From: Schaalia dentiphila ATCC 17982
GTDB lineage: Bacteria > Actinomycetota > Actinomycetes > Actinomycetales > Actinomycetaceae
DNA: 64,000 nucleotides
Assembly: GCF_000154225.1 (NCBI RefSeq)
Contig: NZ_DS264586.1
Location: 898,527-962,526 of the forward strand
Direction: 5' to 3'
Below the pieces are notes generated by a model. The model had not been told where the DNA came from and did no database searches. It was given only the letters and a program-made list of their open reading frames with translations. Made by a program: the position numbers and the translations under genes. Shown here piece after piece: positions 54,901-63,251 of the stretch. How positions within the stretch are numbered: the stretch's first letter is position 1; every line of letters begins with the position of its first letter.

Positions 54901-56904
54901 CCGGAACGCCGAGCCCGACAGGTCGCGGGCCTGCACCGCCAGGTAGCGCCACAGGTTCAGGTAGGTGATGAAGTCCGAATGGGGGTCGGCCAGGCGCGCG
55001 TGCGAGGCGTCCGCCGTGCCCTGGTGCTCGGCCGGGCGCTCGCGCACGTCCTGGATCGACAGCGCCGCCACGATGACGAGCACCTCCGAGGCGCATCCCC
55101 GGCGCTCGGCCTCCAGCAGCATGCGCCCCAGGCGCGGGTCGATCGGCAGGCGCGCCAGGTCCCGTCCGATGCCGGTGAGTCTGTACTGGGACGAGGCCGG
55201 GGCGGCGTCCGCGCTCTCACGATCCTGCGCGAGCGCGCCGATCTCCACGAGGAGGGCCACGCCGTCGCGCACCGCGCGCCGATCCGGGGCGTCCAGGAAC
55301 GGGAAGTCCTCGACGGCGCCCAGGCCCAGGGACGCCATCTGCAAGATGACGCTGGCCAGTGACGTACGCAGGATTTCCGGCTCCGTGAAGCGCGGGCGCG
55401 ACAGGTAGTCGGCTTGGGAGAACAGGCGGATCGCCACGCCCTCCGAGACTCGGCCGCATCGGCCCGCGCGCTGGTTCGCGCTGGCCTGACTGACCGGCTC
55501 GATCGGGAGGCGCTGCACCTTCGTCTTGTTGGAATAGCGGGAAATACGAGCCAAACCCGGGTCGATGACGTAGCGGATGCCCGGCACCGTCAGCGATGTC
55601 TCCGCCACGTTCGTCGCCAGGACCACGCGGCGCAGGCGGTGCGGCTCGAACACGCGATGCTGCTCGGCCGCTGTCAGCCGCGCGTACAGCGGCAGGATCT
55701 CGATGTCTCCCGGGTGTGCGCCCTTGTCATCTCCCGCGCGCCGGCCTCGTCCCTTCAAGTGATCGAGGAGGGCCACCTCCGTGTCGCGGATGTCGCGCTC
55801 GCCCGGCAAGAAGACGAGGATGTCGCCGTCGCCCTCCGCGCTTAGCTCGTCCACCGCGTGGCAGATCGCGGTCTCCACGTCGATGTCCTCGCCCATGCCG
55901 TAGCCCAGCGTCGCCAGCTCGTCGTCCGGGTCCTCCAGGACCAGCTGCATGGGGCCGGAGCTCTGCTCGTCTGCGCTTTCCTCGGGCTCGTCCGCATGCT
56001 GCGCTGAGGCCTCGGACGTGTACGAGGAGGGTGTCGTCGGGCCGAGGGGACGGTAGCGGATCTCGACCGGGTACGTGCGTCCCGAGACCTCGATGACCGG
56101 CGCCGGCTCGATCAGGCGACCCGAGCCGGGCGTGCCCTCCCACGTGCCGAAATGGCGCGCGAAACGATCCGAATCGATCGTCGCCGACGTGATGATGACC
56201 TTCAGGTCCGGGCGCGCGGGCAGCAGGCGTGCCACGTAGCCCAGGATGAAGTCGATGTTCAGGCTGCGTTCGTGGGCCTCGTCGATGATAAGCGTGTCAT
56301 AGCGGCGCAGCATCGGATCCGACTGAATCTCCGCCAGCAAGATGCCGTCCGTCATGAGCTTGACGAGGGTTGTGGGGCCGACCTCGTCCGTGAAACGCAC
56401 CTGGTAGCCGACCACCTGGCCGCGCTCGCGGCCCACGGTCTGGCCCAGCTCGTCGGCGATGCGGTCCGCGACCGAACGCGCCGCGAGCCTGCGCGGCTGG
56501 GTGTGCCCGATCATGCCGGCCACTCCGCGGCCCAGCTGCATGCAGATCTTCGGCAGCTGCGTCGTCTTACCCGAGCCGGTCTCGCCCGACACGATGACCA
56601 CCTGGTGGTCGCGGATGGCGCGGGCGATCTCGTCGCGGCGGGAGCTCACCGGCAGGTCGGGGAAGGAGATGACGGGGATAGCTGCGGCGCGCTCGGCTAG
56701 CTGCTCCGGCGTGAAGGGCTTGAAGGGGCGCGCGTGTTCGCGGGGCGGGCGGCCCTCGCGGGTGCGCTTCTCTCGGCCCTGGCGGCCTGCCTGGCCTCGG
56801 CGGCGCCGCACGCTGTCACGCCCGTTGGCGGGGCGACCCGCGTTGCGAGAACGGGGGCCGCGCTCGTTGGGCTCGGACGGAGGCGTGGGGCGAGAGTCAG
56901 GCAT
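51970..56904 (-). CDS. hrpA: HrpA-type DEAH-box ATP-dependent RNA helicase
   Basis: A 1644-residue helicase: motif I G-E-T-G-S-G-K-T (107-114), Ia Q-P-R-R-L-A-A, II DEAH (208-211), III S-A-T, V T-N-V-A-E-T-S-L-T and VI Q-R-A-G-R-C-G-R are intact, followed by HA2/OB and the long HrpA-specific C-terminal part. In Escherichia coli HrpA rescues stalled ribosomes. It is longer than usual (about 1300) because of basic N-terminal and two Ala/Pro/Lys/Ser-rich insertions (about 1165-1220 and 1295-1365). One 14-mer copy encodes APASS. TAGACT lies nine bases before the ATG. Confidence 0.95.
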   Translation of the reverse strand: MPDSRPTPPSEPNERGPRSRNAGRPANGRDSVRRRRGQAGRQGREKRTREGRPPREHARPFKPFTPEQLAERAAAIPVISFPDLPVSSRRDEIARAIRDHQVVIVSGETGSGKTTQLPKICMQLGRGVAGMIGHTQPRRLAARSVADRIADELGQTVGRERGQVVGYQVRFTDEVGPTTLVKLMTDGILLAEIQSDPMLRRYDTLIIDEAHERSLNIDFILGYVARLLPARPDLKVIITSATIDSDRFARHFGTWEGTPGSGRLIEPAPVIEVSGRTYPVEIRYRPLGPTTPSSYTSEASAQHADEPEESADEQSSGPMQLVLEDPDDELATLGYGMGEDIDVETAICHAVDELSAEGDGDILVFLPGERDIRDTEVALLDHLKGRGRRAGDDKGAHPGDIEILPLYARLTAAEQHRVFEPHRLRRVVLATNVAETSLTVPGIRYVIDPGLARISRYSNKTKVQRLPIEPVSQASANQRAGRCGRVSEGVAIRLFSQADYLSRPRFTEPEILRTSLASVILQMASLGLGAVEDFPFLDAPDRRAVRDGVALLVEIGALAQDRESADAAPASSQYRLTGIGRDLARLPIDPRLGRMLLEAERRGCASEVLVIVAALSIQDVRERPAEHQGTADASHARLADPHSDFITYLNLWRYLAVQARDLSGSAFRRMCRAEFFHYLRWREWRDVVGQLRQMARALGIAAGPMGEPSTGDVVEAAQFGGAQDAAVRAVLAYGQGTASVDADQVHRSLLVGLLSYLGSWDETKRDYEGARGTRFTIWPGSGVSGHPAWVMTAELVETSRLFARTVARIRPEWVEPAARGLLKRSYSEPFWSVAKGAAMVRERVTLYGLTLAADREVLLGRLGDLVIDEAVAASRSHAPRAGSLEALAAGLVSASKDPLSSGSFEPRHFEELAAAREGTTARELAREMFIRNALVDGQWRERHAFQRRNEALVEQAREVERRSRTHGLVADEQARFRFFDDLIPEHVTSAAAFNRWWKDKRREHPDLLIYPASLLMPREATSGEGFPDHWQCGDLSLPLSYEFAPGSPRDGVSMRIPIEVLERVSDAGTDWLVPGMREDLLTEAIRALPKGVRRLLAPAPDVAASVARWIEQAGDEPALAAPVADESAAGPQKTKDSDEPDPLSLDAAMGRLAAWGATSGKLSTRNSPAKAPKKAAHKEAPAPESTQQNPEATTEAPKPRPLTEGPILDALAHAVRVLRGVDLSEADLAHARAHLPDHLRMTFVVTDASGKELGAGKDLAYLQRSLASDANKAVRTAVRAALEEAGEKQARRNKRGRGASEKATARGGEDSSTSASASNVGAQSAAGKGTQAPKDARASAPAQDPAFHADGVTQMPTLPRSITQTSGTMTLRAFPALVPQGSAAAPAAGVRVVASAAEADREHRAGLARLLLSRVALATNRVTTRWTGREALMLAASPYADTAALVADAQLASALALVDELSTPADVRDPEAFETLVAAARDAHEDRVYQILSHVVRALEASAEADAAVRSHPQASLEETTRDVAAHGKTLLDEGFVSATPASALPHLARYLRAGAVRIERAASSPGALARDLEDMDRIHQAEAEIAATRDALEHRPYDARRDAALTQARWMAEELRVSMFAQTLGTPNKVSMKRLLGVLAGAR
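55190..55203 (+). repeat. Dispersed 14-mer, copy 12
   Basis: Exact copy inside hrpA, read as APASS between the helicase core and the HA2-like domain. Confidence 0.85.
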
Positions 56905-56944
56905 GATAGCGCCAGTCTAGTCGCTGGCCAGAGGCGGCCGCCGG

Positions 56945-57916
56945 TCAGACGGAGGGCGCCTCGTCCTGCAGGTCCTCGTCGAAGCGAGTGACCGGCGGTT
57001 CCAGGCGCAGATCGACGAGGTCGCGTGCCAGCTGGTCGATCTCCTCGCCCTGGTACACGCGCTCCCTCCACGAGGCCGGGATGGCCTCGATCCCATACAA
57101 CGCGCCACCCAGCTGCCCGTAAATCGCGGCGTTCGTATCCGAGTCACCGCCCATGTTGGCGATCGCCAGGGTCGCATCCTTGAAGGAAGGGAAATCCAGC
57201 AGGCCGTGCACCGCCAGGCGAAGACCGTTCACGATGTAGCCGCTGGTCTCAGCCTCCCACGACGCGCGAACCTGCGGATCCGGGCTGATCACCCGCGCGG
57301 CCATCTCGTCGAACGGCTGACCCGTCGACGCCCAGGACACGTCCATGAGCTGCTCCGGGGACCAGCCCAGCAGCGCGCCAACCAGCAGGGCGGCGAAGAC
57401 CTCGGTGGCGGCCTCGGCCTCGACGGAATAATGCGTCTCGCGTGCGCTCAAGCGAGCGGTCGCGACGACCTCGCGAGGGGAACGCGAGCGGAACCCAGCG
57501 ATCACCATGGGCGCCAGACGCATAATTCCGCCGTTACCGGCGCTGTTCGTGCGCTCGGCGGTCACAGGCACACGTGGATCGTGCTCGAAATCGAATAGCG
57601 CGGCGCGCACCTGGCCGCCGATGTCGAAACACCTGTCCGTCGACGAACGGTAACCCTCCGAAAACCAACGCTGGTAGCGCTCCATCACGTCGAACGAGTC
57701 GTAGCGGCCCTGCGCCAGCAGGGAATCCGCGATGCACAGAGCCATCGACGTGTCATCCGTCCACTGCCCGGGCTTCAGTAGGAAAGGCCCTCCGCCCACC
57801 ATGTCCGTGATCGGATCGAAAGTGCCCGCCCACTTGAACTCGTTCGTGGTGCCCACCGCGTCGCCGACAGCCAGGCCCATGAGGGCGCCGCGCGCCCGAG
57901 AAAGAAAATCCGACAT
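56945..57916 (-). CDS. ADP-ribosylglycohydrolase-family protein
   Basis: A 323-residue DraG-type hydrolase with both metal-binding motifs: T-D-D-T-S-M-A near residue 53 and G-G-D-S-D-T-N-A-A-I near 255, plus an N-terminal G-A-L-M-G-L-A-V-G-D-A-V-G. Family members remove ADP-ribose from proteins or nucleotides; the target is unknown and no ADP-ribosyltransferase is nearby. GACACT (57923-57928) ends six bases before the ATG. Confidence 0.93.
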   Translation of the reverse strand: MSDFLSRARGALMGLAVGDAVGTTNEFKWAGTFDPITDMVGGGPFLLKPGQWTDDTSMALCIADSLLAQGRYDSFDVMERYQRWFSEGYRSSTDRCFDIGGQVRAALFDFEHDPRVPVTAERTNSAGNGGIMRLAPMVIAGFRSRSPREVVATARLSARETHYSVEAEAATEVFAALLVGALLGWSPEQLMDVSWASTGQPFDEMAARVISPDPQVRASWEAETSGYIVNGLRLAVHGLLDFPSFKDATLAIANMGGDSDTNAAIYGQLGGALYGIEAIPASWRERVYQGEEIDQLARDLVDLRLEPPVTRFDEDLQDEAPSV

Positions 57917-58010
57917 GCCCCAAGTGTCGCACAGGGGCCTCGTGATGGGTCCCGGCGTCCGCAGCGCCTGCCCTCCGCAGGCAGTCGAGGTCAGCGGAGC
58001 GCGCGAGTTA

Positions 58011-58024
58011 GCCCCGGCCTCGTC
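58011..58024 (-). repeat. Dispersed 14-mer, copy 13
   Basis: Exact intergenic copy between the VIT1-type gene stop and the ADP-ribosylglycohydrolase start. Confidence 0.85.
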
Positions 58025-58039
58025 CCCGGCGTGGAAGAC

Positions 58040-59167
58040 TCAGGCGATCGACGTGCCGAACAGTGAGCCCAGCAGGTACGTGACACCCGCGGCGCCGTAG
58101 CCCACAATGAGCTGGCGCAGCGCGCGGGGCGCGGGGGACTGGCCGGACAGGATGCCGACCACGCCGCCCGTGAACAGCAGGGCGACGCCGACGATCACAG
58201 CCGCGACCACGATCGCCGCCAGGCCGGTCATGCCCAGCAGGTAGGGAATCAGAGGGAAGAACGCGCCCGCCGCGAAGAAACAGAACGAGGACAGCGCCGC
58301 CTTCATGGGCGTGCCCACCTGGTCGCCCGCACCGTCCGACTCGGGGCTGCCGCCCAGGGCGGCACGCACCGCGATCGCGCCGGACTCGCCGGTCGCAGGC
58401 TTGGCGAGGCGCGCGAAAACCTGCCTCGCGTGCCGCTCGGCCTCCTCCTCGCTCTCGCCACGCGCACGGAATACGAGCGCCAGCTCGTTCGCGTCCACAT
58501 CCAGGTCCGGCACCGCCTGATGCGCGTCCGGGTCGGGGATTGAGGCGTCGAGGAGTTCGCGCTGACTGCGCACGCTCACCCACTCGCCGGCCCCCATTGA
58601 CAGGGCACCCGCGAGCAGGCCCGAAATGCCCGTCAGGAGAACGACATGGGGCTCCACGCCCGTCGCCGCCACACCCAGCACGAGTGCCAGGTTCGACACG
58701 AGGCCGTCGTTCGCGCCGAAGACTGCCGCGCGGAACGTGCCCGCCAGGGTCTCGCGGGACTTTGCCGCCAGGGAACGAATGACCTCGGCGTGAATGTGCT
58801 CGTCCGCCTGCATGTGCGCGGGCACATCGTCATCCACGTCGCGGGCGGAACGCTGCTCCGCGCGCTGGGCCATCGCCAGAATGAAAATCGTGCCAAAAAG
58901 GTGTGCGAGGACGGACGCGGCGCGCGTGCGCAGTGGCGGTTTGGGAGCGGGCAAAGCGTGGTCGCCCAGGCGAGCCAGCCAATACTCCTCGTGGCGGCGC
59001 TCCGCCTCCTCGAGCTGCAAGAGGACCGCGCGCTCCTCGCCCGTCCGGCGCTCAGAAAGGTCGCGGTAGGTGCGGGCCTCCATGCGCTCCTCAGCCAGGT
59101 GCTTGCGCCAGCGCTTGATCTGCGCGCGTGATGGCTCCTGAGTGTTGAGCTGTGGGTCTGCGCTCAC
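58040..59167 (-). CDS. VIT1/CCC1-family iron or manganese transporter with ferritin-like N-terminus
   Basis: A 375-residue protein. The first 130 residues are ferritin/rubrerythrin-like with E-E-R-M-E-A-R-T-Y, E-E-A-E-R-R-H-E-E-Y-W and H-I-H-A-E. The rest is a VIT1 domain with F-G-A-N-D-G-L-V-S-N, G-A-L-S-M-G-A-G-E-W and three late helices. It probably exports Fe2+/Mn2+. GTG 59167 with GGGGA upstream is chosen; a TTG at 59191 overlapping the previous stop is the alternative. Confidence 0.9.
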   Translation of the reverse strand: MSADPQLNTQEPSRAQIKRWRKHLAEERMEARTYRDLSERRTGEERAVLLQLEEAERRHEEYWLARLGDHALPAPKPPLRTRAASVLAHLFGTIFILAMAQRAEQRSARDVDDDVPAHMQADEHIHAEVIRSLAAKSRETLAGTFRAAVFGANDGLVSNLALVLGVAATGVEPHVVLLTGISGLLAGALSMGAGEWVSVRSQRELLDASIPDPDAHQAVPDLDVDANELALVFRARGESEEEAERHARQVFARLAKPATGESGAIAVRAALGGSPESDGAGDQVGTPMKAALSSFCFFAAGAFFPLIPYLLGMTGLAAIVVAAVIVGVALLFTGGVVGILSGQSPAPRALRQLIVGYGAAGVTYLLGSLFGTSIA

Positions 59168-59187
59168 GGCCTCGTTCCCCACCGCGC

Positions 59188-59484
59188 TCAACGCTGCGTC
59201 GTGGAGGAGGTGGCCTGCGCGTCAACCGTCGTCGGCTCGGAGGCGGGGGCGCCGAAAAGGCGTTCCTTCACGGCGTCGGCGACCTTATCGGTCACCTGTT
59301 CGCCGCCCGCACGCACGAGGTCGGACATCTTCTGGCCCGCCGCATCCAGGGGGCGTGCGACGATCGGGAGACGGCGCAGCTTCGAGGCGTTCGCGCGGAT
59401 CTGCTCGTAGCGCTCGCGGCCTGCTCGGGTGCCCAGGACGTATCCGATGCCAACTCCGATGAGGATTCCAGTCTTGGTTCCCAT
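59188..59484 (-). CDS. Small YtxH-like protein
   Basis: A 98-residue protein with one N-terminal glycine-rich helix (G-I-L-I-G-V-G-I-G-Y-V-L-G-T), an R-A-G-R-E-R-Y-E-Q-I motif and an amphipathic remainder, as in YtxH-type envelope-stress proteins. GAAGGA precedes the ATG. It is followed directly by the VIT1-type gene. 59485-59733 upstream holds two divergent promoters and nothing else visible. Confidence 0.78.
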   Translation of the reverse strand: MGTKTGILIGVGIGYVLGTRAGRERYEQIRANASKLRRLPIVARPLDAAGQKMSDLVRAGGEQVTDKVADAVKERLFGAPASEPTTVDAQATSSTTQR

Positions 59485-59733
59485 GAATGTCCTTCTCTCG
59501 CTGCAAGTCGTGGGGCGTCCCGTTGTGGCGGGTGTTTCGCAATCCCCGTGGGCGCGGCTCTCACCGGCGCGTATGCGTCCCATCTTAGTGGCGCTGCCTG
59601 CCGCGCCGCACGATCCTCACCATGAGTGGGGATTATTCACGGATGCTTCTCGTCTCAGATGTCCCCTTGTCACATTCGTGCACAGTGTGGGCCCCTCTTT
59701 CGGTGAGTGGTCCGCACGCGCTATGTTTATAGC

Positions 59734-60576
59734 GTGAGTCAGATAACGATTGAGACGCCCCGGGGAGTGTCCCTCTCCGGTACATTCACGCGTCCCGTGG
59801 ACTGCCGCGACGCCGCGGTGATCTTTTCTCACACCTTTTTATCGGATCGTCACGCATCGGGCATGTTCGACTCACTCGGTCGTGCACTGCGTCGCGCCGG
59901 CTATGCCACCCTCACCTTCGACTACTCCGGCCACGGCGCCTCGGGCGACGAAATCATCACCTTCGACCCCCTCATCGAAGACTTCCGCTCCGCGTCCGGC
60001 TGGCTCGCCGACCAGGGCTTCGCGCGCCAAATCTGCGTCGGCCACGAGTTCGGCGCCGCCGTCGCGCTGCGCTCGCGCCCGCCCGCCGTGCAGACATACG
60101 TGCTGGTCTCCCCGGTCCTCGGTCCCCTTTCCTACGACTGGAACCTCGTGTTCTCCGACGTGCAGCTCTCCGACCTTGAGCACCACGGGGCCACGACCGT
60201 GCCCGACGACTCCGAGTCCGTGCGCCGGCAGTTCACGATCTCCAAGCGCACCCTCGCCGACATGTCCATGGTCTCCGGCGAGGACGCGCTGCGCGGCCTC
60301 AGCGTCCCGGTGCTCATCACGCACGACTCCTTCGATGAGGAGACCGGTCTGCTCGACCGCACGCGCGAGGTCTTCCACTTGCTGCCCGACGGCTCCCTCG
60401 TCGAAATGACCGCTGCCCCCGACGGCATCGCGGGCGAGTACACGCCGGTCGACGGCGTGCCCATCATCGACGAGGCCGTGGATCGCGCGCTCGCCGCCTC
60501 CGGTTCGGCGCACCTGCCTACCCTGGCGGATGTCGCCGCCAAGTGGGCGAGCCGCTGGGTGCCCGTGAGTCGCTGA
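59734..60576 (+). CDS. Alpha/beta hydrolase, YhfR/serine aminopeptidase-like
   Basis: A 280-residue hydrolase with S-H-T-F-L-S-D-R (oxyanion side), F-D-Y-S-G-H-G-A-S-G-D, and a nucleophile position reading G-H-E-F-G-A. The usual Ser in G-x-S-x-G is replaced by Glu, so catalysis may be lost or altered. The late Asp is in L-I-T-H-D-S-F-D-E. TATGTT (59722-59727) ends six bases before GTG 59734: leaderless. Repeat element copy 2 begins after its stop. Confidence 0.8.
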   Translation: MSQITIETPRGVSLSGTFTRPVDCRDAAVIFSHTFLSDRHASGMFDSLGRALRRAGYATLTFDYSGHGASGDEIITFDPLIEDFRSASGWLADQGFARQICVGHEFGAAVALRSRPPAVQTYVLVSPVLGPLSYDWNLVFSDVQLSDLEHHGATTVPDDSESVRRQFTISKRTLADMSMVSGEDALRGLSVPVLITHDSFDEETGLLDRTREVFHLLPDGSLVEMTAAPDGIAGEYTPVDGVPIIDEAVDRALAASGSAHLPTLADVAAKWASRWVPVSR

Positions 60577-60589
60577 TCGCCCGATTTCC

Positions 60590-61395
60590 GGCGCTGCTTG
60601 TTGCGCCGCTGGTGTTCCGGGCGCCGTTGGGCCCGGCCAGGCCCCGCAGGCCCCGTGGCGGCGTCCAATCGGGCGGGGCTCGGGGCGCGTGTGCTTGCTC
60701 TGGCCCCGCCGCCGCCCACCGGAACCGTGGCCAGGCCCACCAATCCCTCCGGCGCCCTCCACACCGGCGGCGCTGTGTCGCTGTGCGTTGCTGGCATGCT
60801 CACCGCTACCCCTAGCAATGTCGCAGGTCATTCCGCTGAGACTATTTCAGAATGTGAATTGCATTCGTTGGTATTTCAATGTTTCTGAGTGTTGTTGAGG
60901 GGCTGGTCCGATCGAATGACGTGCGGGTTTTCTGAGGAGTGGGCATGTGGCTGCGTGCGGCGCGGTTGTCTGAAACCGTCATCGCCTTTGCTCGCTCGTA
61001 CGTGCGTGGGGTTGAAACCGTCATCGCCTTTGCGGGTGAGAAACGGGCGATTTTGGTGCGGTTTTCGGTCGCAGAGGTGACGGTGGTTTCAATGGTTGCT
61101 GTTCAGGGGTGCGCAGTGGTGATGGGGGTTTCATGCTGGCCTGCATCTGTGGCTGCAGAGGTGTCATTGGTTTCAAAGTTGCCACGTGGCTGTGTCCTGT
61201 GCGCATAAAAGTTCGCCCTGCTTGGTCTGATGGTGGGAGAATGCGTGAATAGGTTCGCCCAGCGCACGAGAGAAGGCCTAGAATCGGTGTTTTGTGGCGT
61301 GCTGGGCGAGTTTTTTGCGAAAACACCGTAGTAGGGGCTGCGCTGGGCGAACTTTGTCGCGGGCCAGCAGCCGCGGGATCCCGCCGGGCAACTCG
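60590..61395 (+). repeat. Non-coding structured repeat element, copy 2
   Basis: The same order of parts as copy 1. Module A motifs start at 60970, 61012, 61071, 61113 and 61155 (steps 42, 59, 42, 42). Module B motifs start at 61209, 61251, 61304, 61344 and a degenerate 61386 (steps 42, 53, 40, 42). The A-to-B distance is 239 bp in both copies. Sequence differs at many positions while spacing is kept. It fills the gap between the hydrolase stop and the converging PfkB gene. Confidence 0.88.
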
Positions 61396-61413
61396 TGCCC
61401 CGCCAGCGGCCAC

Positions 61414-62427
61414 CTACCAGCCGCGCACCAGCTCAGCGAGAGCCCGGGAAGTCAGCCACTGCCTCGTGCCGAAGGAAGACACAGACACTGCGGCGACGGA
61501 CGAGGCAAAGCGGATGAGGCGCTCCGGGTCAGCGTCCCCGCCGCGCTCGATCGCCCACACGAAAGCCCCATGGAAAGCGTCGCCCGCCCCCAGCGTTGAT
61601 GCGTCTGGGACGGCTTCGACGGGAATCTCGCCGCTCGTGCCATCCCACCAGTACTGCACGGTCCGATCCCCGCGCGTGCGCACAGTGCGCGTGATGCCGA
61701 AGCCTCGCAGGAACTCGGCGACCTGCGCCCCGTTCGGACGCGCCATCAGCGGCGGCGCGAAATCCTCCGACACGACCGCGATGTCGACGAAGCCCAGCAG
61801 GGGAGTGAGCCAGTCCTTCCATGAGCCGCCATCCAGGATGCGCGGGTGCGGCGGGTGAGCCTCGAGTGGGGCGAACGGGTCCTCCCCGTCGACCTCGGGT
61901 ACGCCCAGCGTGAGGGCCGCGTGCGCGAGCGCCGGGTTGTGCCCGTCGATGAGGACCGCGCCGACCCGCTCGGGCAGATCGGTCGCCACGCGCTCCGCGT
62001 CGGCGTCGAGCCGCGCGTTCGTGGAGGCCACCATGCGACCGCTCGGGTGCTCAATGATCGAGGACACTGCGGGCTCGCGCGACGCGGGGGACGAGGCCGG
62101 GGCCGTCGCGTCCACGACGCGCACACCCACGGCCGCCAGGTCGGCCGCAAGGAAGGCTGACACCGGGCCTTCGCCGAGCGCTGTCAACAGAATCGGCGTT
62201 TCCTCAGAGTCAGCGGGAGCGCCCGAGGCGGCCCCGGCCTCGTCCTCAGGATCAGAAAGAACACGCGAGGCCGCGCACAGCGCCGCGTACGTGACGGCCG
62301 CGTTCGTCGCGGGACCGCCTGCGGCCATCGTGAAGTCCGTCGACGTGACCTTCAGGGAAGGGTCCGGCACGTGGTCGAGTCGATGCAGGACATCCAGGGT
62401 CGTGAGCCCGGCGAAGAGAGCAGTCAT
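61414..62427 (-). CDS. PfkB-family carbohydrate kinase
   Basis: A 337-residue ribokinase-like enzyme: the N-terminal A-A-G-G-P-A-T-N-A-A-V substrate signature and the C-terminal T-L-G-A-G-D-A-F-H-G-A-F ATP/anion-hole signature with catalytic Asp. The sugar is unknown and no transporter adjoins. ATG 62427 is chosen because a GACAAT box ends six bases before it. Two dispersed 14-mers in opposite orientations encode DEAGA and APASS in loops. Confidence 0.9.
   Translation of the reverse strand: MTALFAGLTTLDVLHRLDHVPDPSLKVTSTDFTMAAGGPATNAAVTYAALCAASRVLSDPEDEAGAASGAPADSEETPILLTALGEGPVSAFLAADLAAVGVRVVDATAPASSPASREPAVSSIIEHPSGRMVASTNARLDADAERVATDLPERVGAVLIDGHNPALAHAALTLGVPEVDGEDPFAPLEAHPPHPRILDGGSWKDWLTPLLGFVDIAVVSEDFAPPLMARPNGAQVAEFLRGFGITRTVRTRGDRTVQYWWDGTSGEIPVEAVPDASTLGAGDAFHGAFVWAIERGGDADPERLIRFASSVAAVSVSSFGTRQWLTSRALAELVRGW
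62090..62103 (+). repeat. Dispersed 14-mer, copy 14
   Basis: Exact copy in the PfkB gene, read as APASS; forms an inverted pair with copy 15, 141 bp away. Confidence 0.85.
62231..62244 (-). repeat. Dispersed 14-mer, copy 15
   Basis: Exact copy in the PfkB gene, read as DEAGA within an Asp/Glu/Ala-rich insertion. Confidence 0.85.
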
Positions 62428-62507
62428 GGGGACATTGTCGCACCCGGTGGCCGCGCGAGACGGGATGGCCATGGCTCTCGCTGATAGGCCGACAAACCCT
62501 GTAGCAT

Positions 62508-63242
62508 ATGAACAACGACACTCATCGACTCCTCCGGATCGCCATGCACCTGCTCGACGCGCTGAACAACTCCCTGCCCGAGGTCTTCCGAGCCATTGAT
62601 CTCATGGGCGTTCTCCTCAACGGTATCCTCGGCGGCAAAGTTGCCCGAGAACGCAACTTCGACGCCGTCGGCTTCTGCATTCTCGCTATCATGACGGCGC
62701 TCGCGGGTGGCATGATCCGTGACCTGCTCCTGACGACGCGCACCGGAGCGCCCGTCGCCATCACGGACCCCTACTACCTGGGGTTCGCGATCGTCGGCGC
62801 TCTCATCGCGATGGCCTTCCGCATGGATTCGCGCGCGTGGTCGGTGCTCCTCGTGATCGCCGACGGCATGGTGCTGGGCTGTTGGAGTGCGACCGGTGCG
62901 ATCAAGACCCTCGATGCGGGGTTCGCGATCATGCCGGCGATCCTCATGGGCATCATGACGGCGATCGGCGGCGGCATGGTCCGTGACATCTCCGCAGGCC
63001 TGGTGCCGCGCGTCTTTGGTGGCAACAACCTCTACGCGACCCCCGCGTTCGCGTGCTCGCTAGTCACCGTCATCTTCTGGCACATGGGCCAGCCGGTCCT
63101 GGGCATGGGCGCGTCCATCATCGTGGGCCTCGTGTTCACAGGAATGGCGCACTGGCGCCGCTGGAAGCTCCCCCAGACCCGCGAGTGGACCATCACTCTC
63201 ACATATTCGCAGTTAAAAGCTCTGCGTGGGGGCAAGCGTTAG
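62508..63242 (+). CDS. TRIC-type (UPF0126/YadS-like) membrane protein
   Basis: A 244-residue protein with two internally similar units: A-L-A-G-G-M-I-R-D-L-L-L and A-I-G-G-G-M-V-R-D-I-S-A, the G-G-x-x-R-D signature of UPF0126/TRIC proteins, with seven helices in all. Prokaryotic TRICs conduct K+; relatives transport glycine. The start is uncertain: ATG 62508 abuts a TAGCAT box, so ATG 62544 may be used instead. The stop (63240-63242) is part of the next gene's -10 box. Confidence 0.88.
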   Translation: MNNDTHRLLRIAMHLLDALNNSLPEVFRAIDLMGVLLNGILGGKVARERNFDAVGFCILAIMTALAGGMIRDLLLTTRTGAPVAITDPYYLGFAIVGALIAMAFRMDSRAWSVLLVIADGMVLGCWSATGAIKTLDAGFAIMPAILMGIMTAIGGGMVRDISAGLVPRVFGGNNLYATPAFACSLVTVIFWHMGQPVLGMGASIIVGLVFTGMAHWRRWKLPQTREWTITLTYSQLKALRGGKR

Positions 63243-63251
63243 TATGGCGGT

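Noticed and set aside
62502..62507. TAGCAT as a leaderless promoter for the ATG at 62508
   Set aside because: The box directly abuts the ATG, so transcription would begin inside the gene; it would fit a start at 62544 instead.
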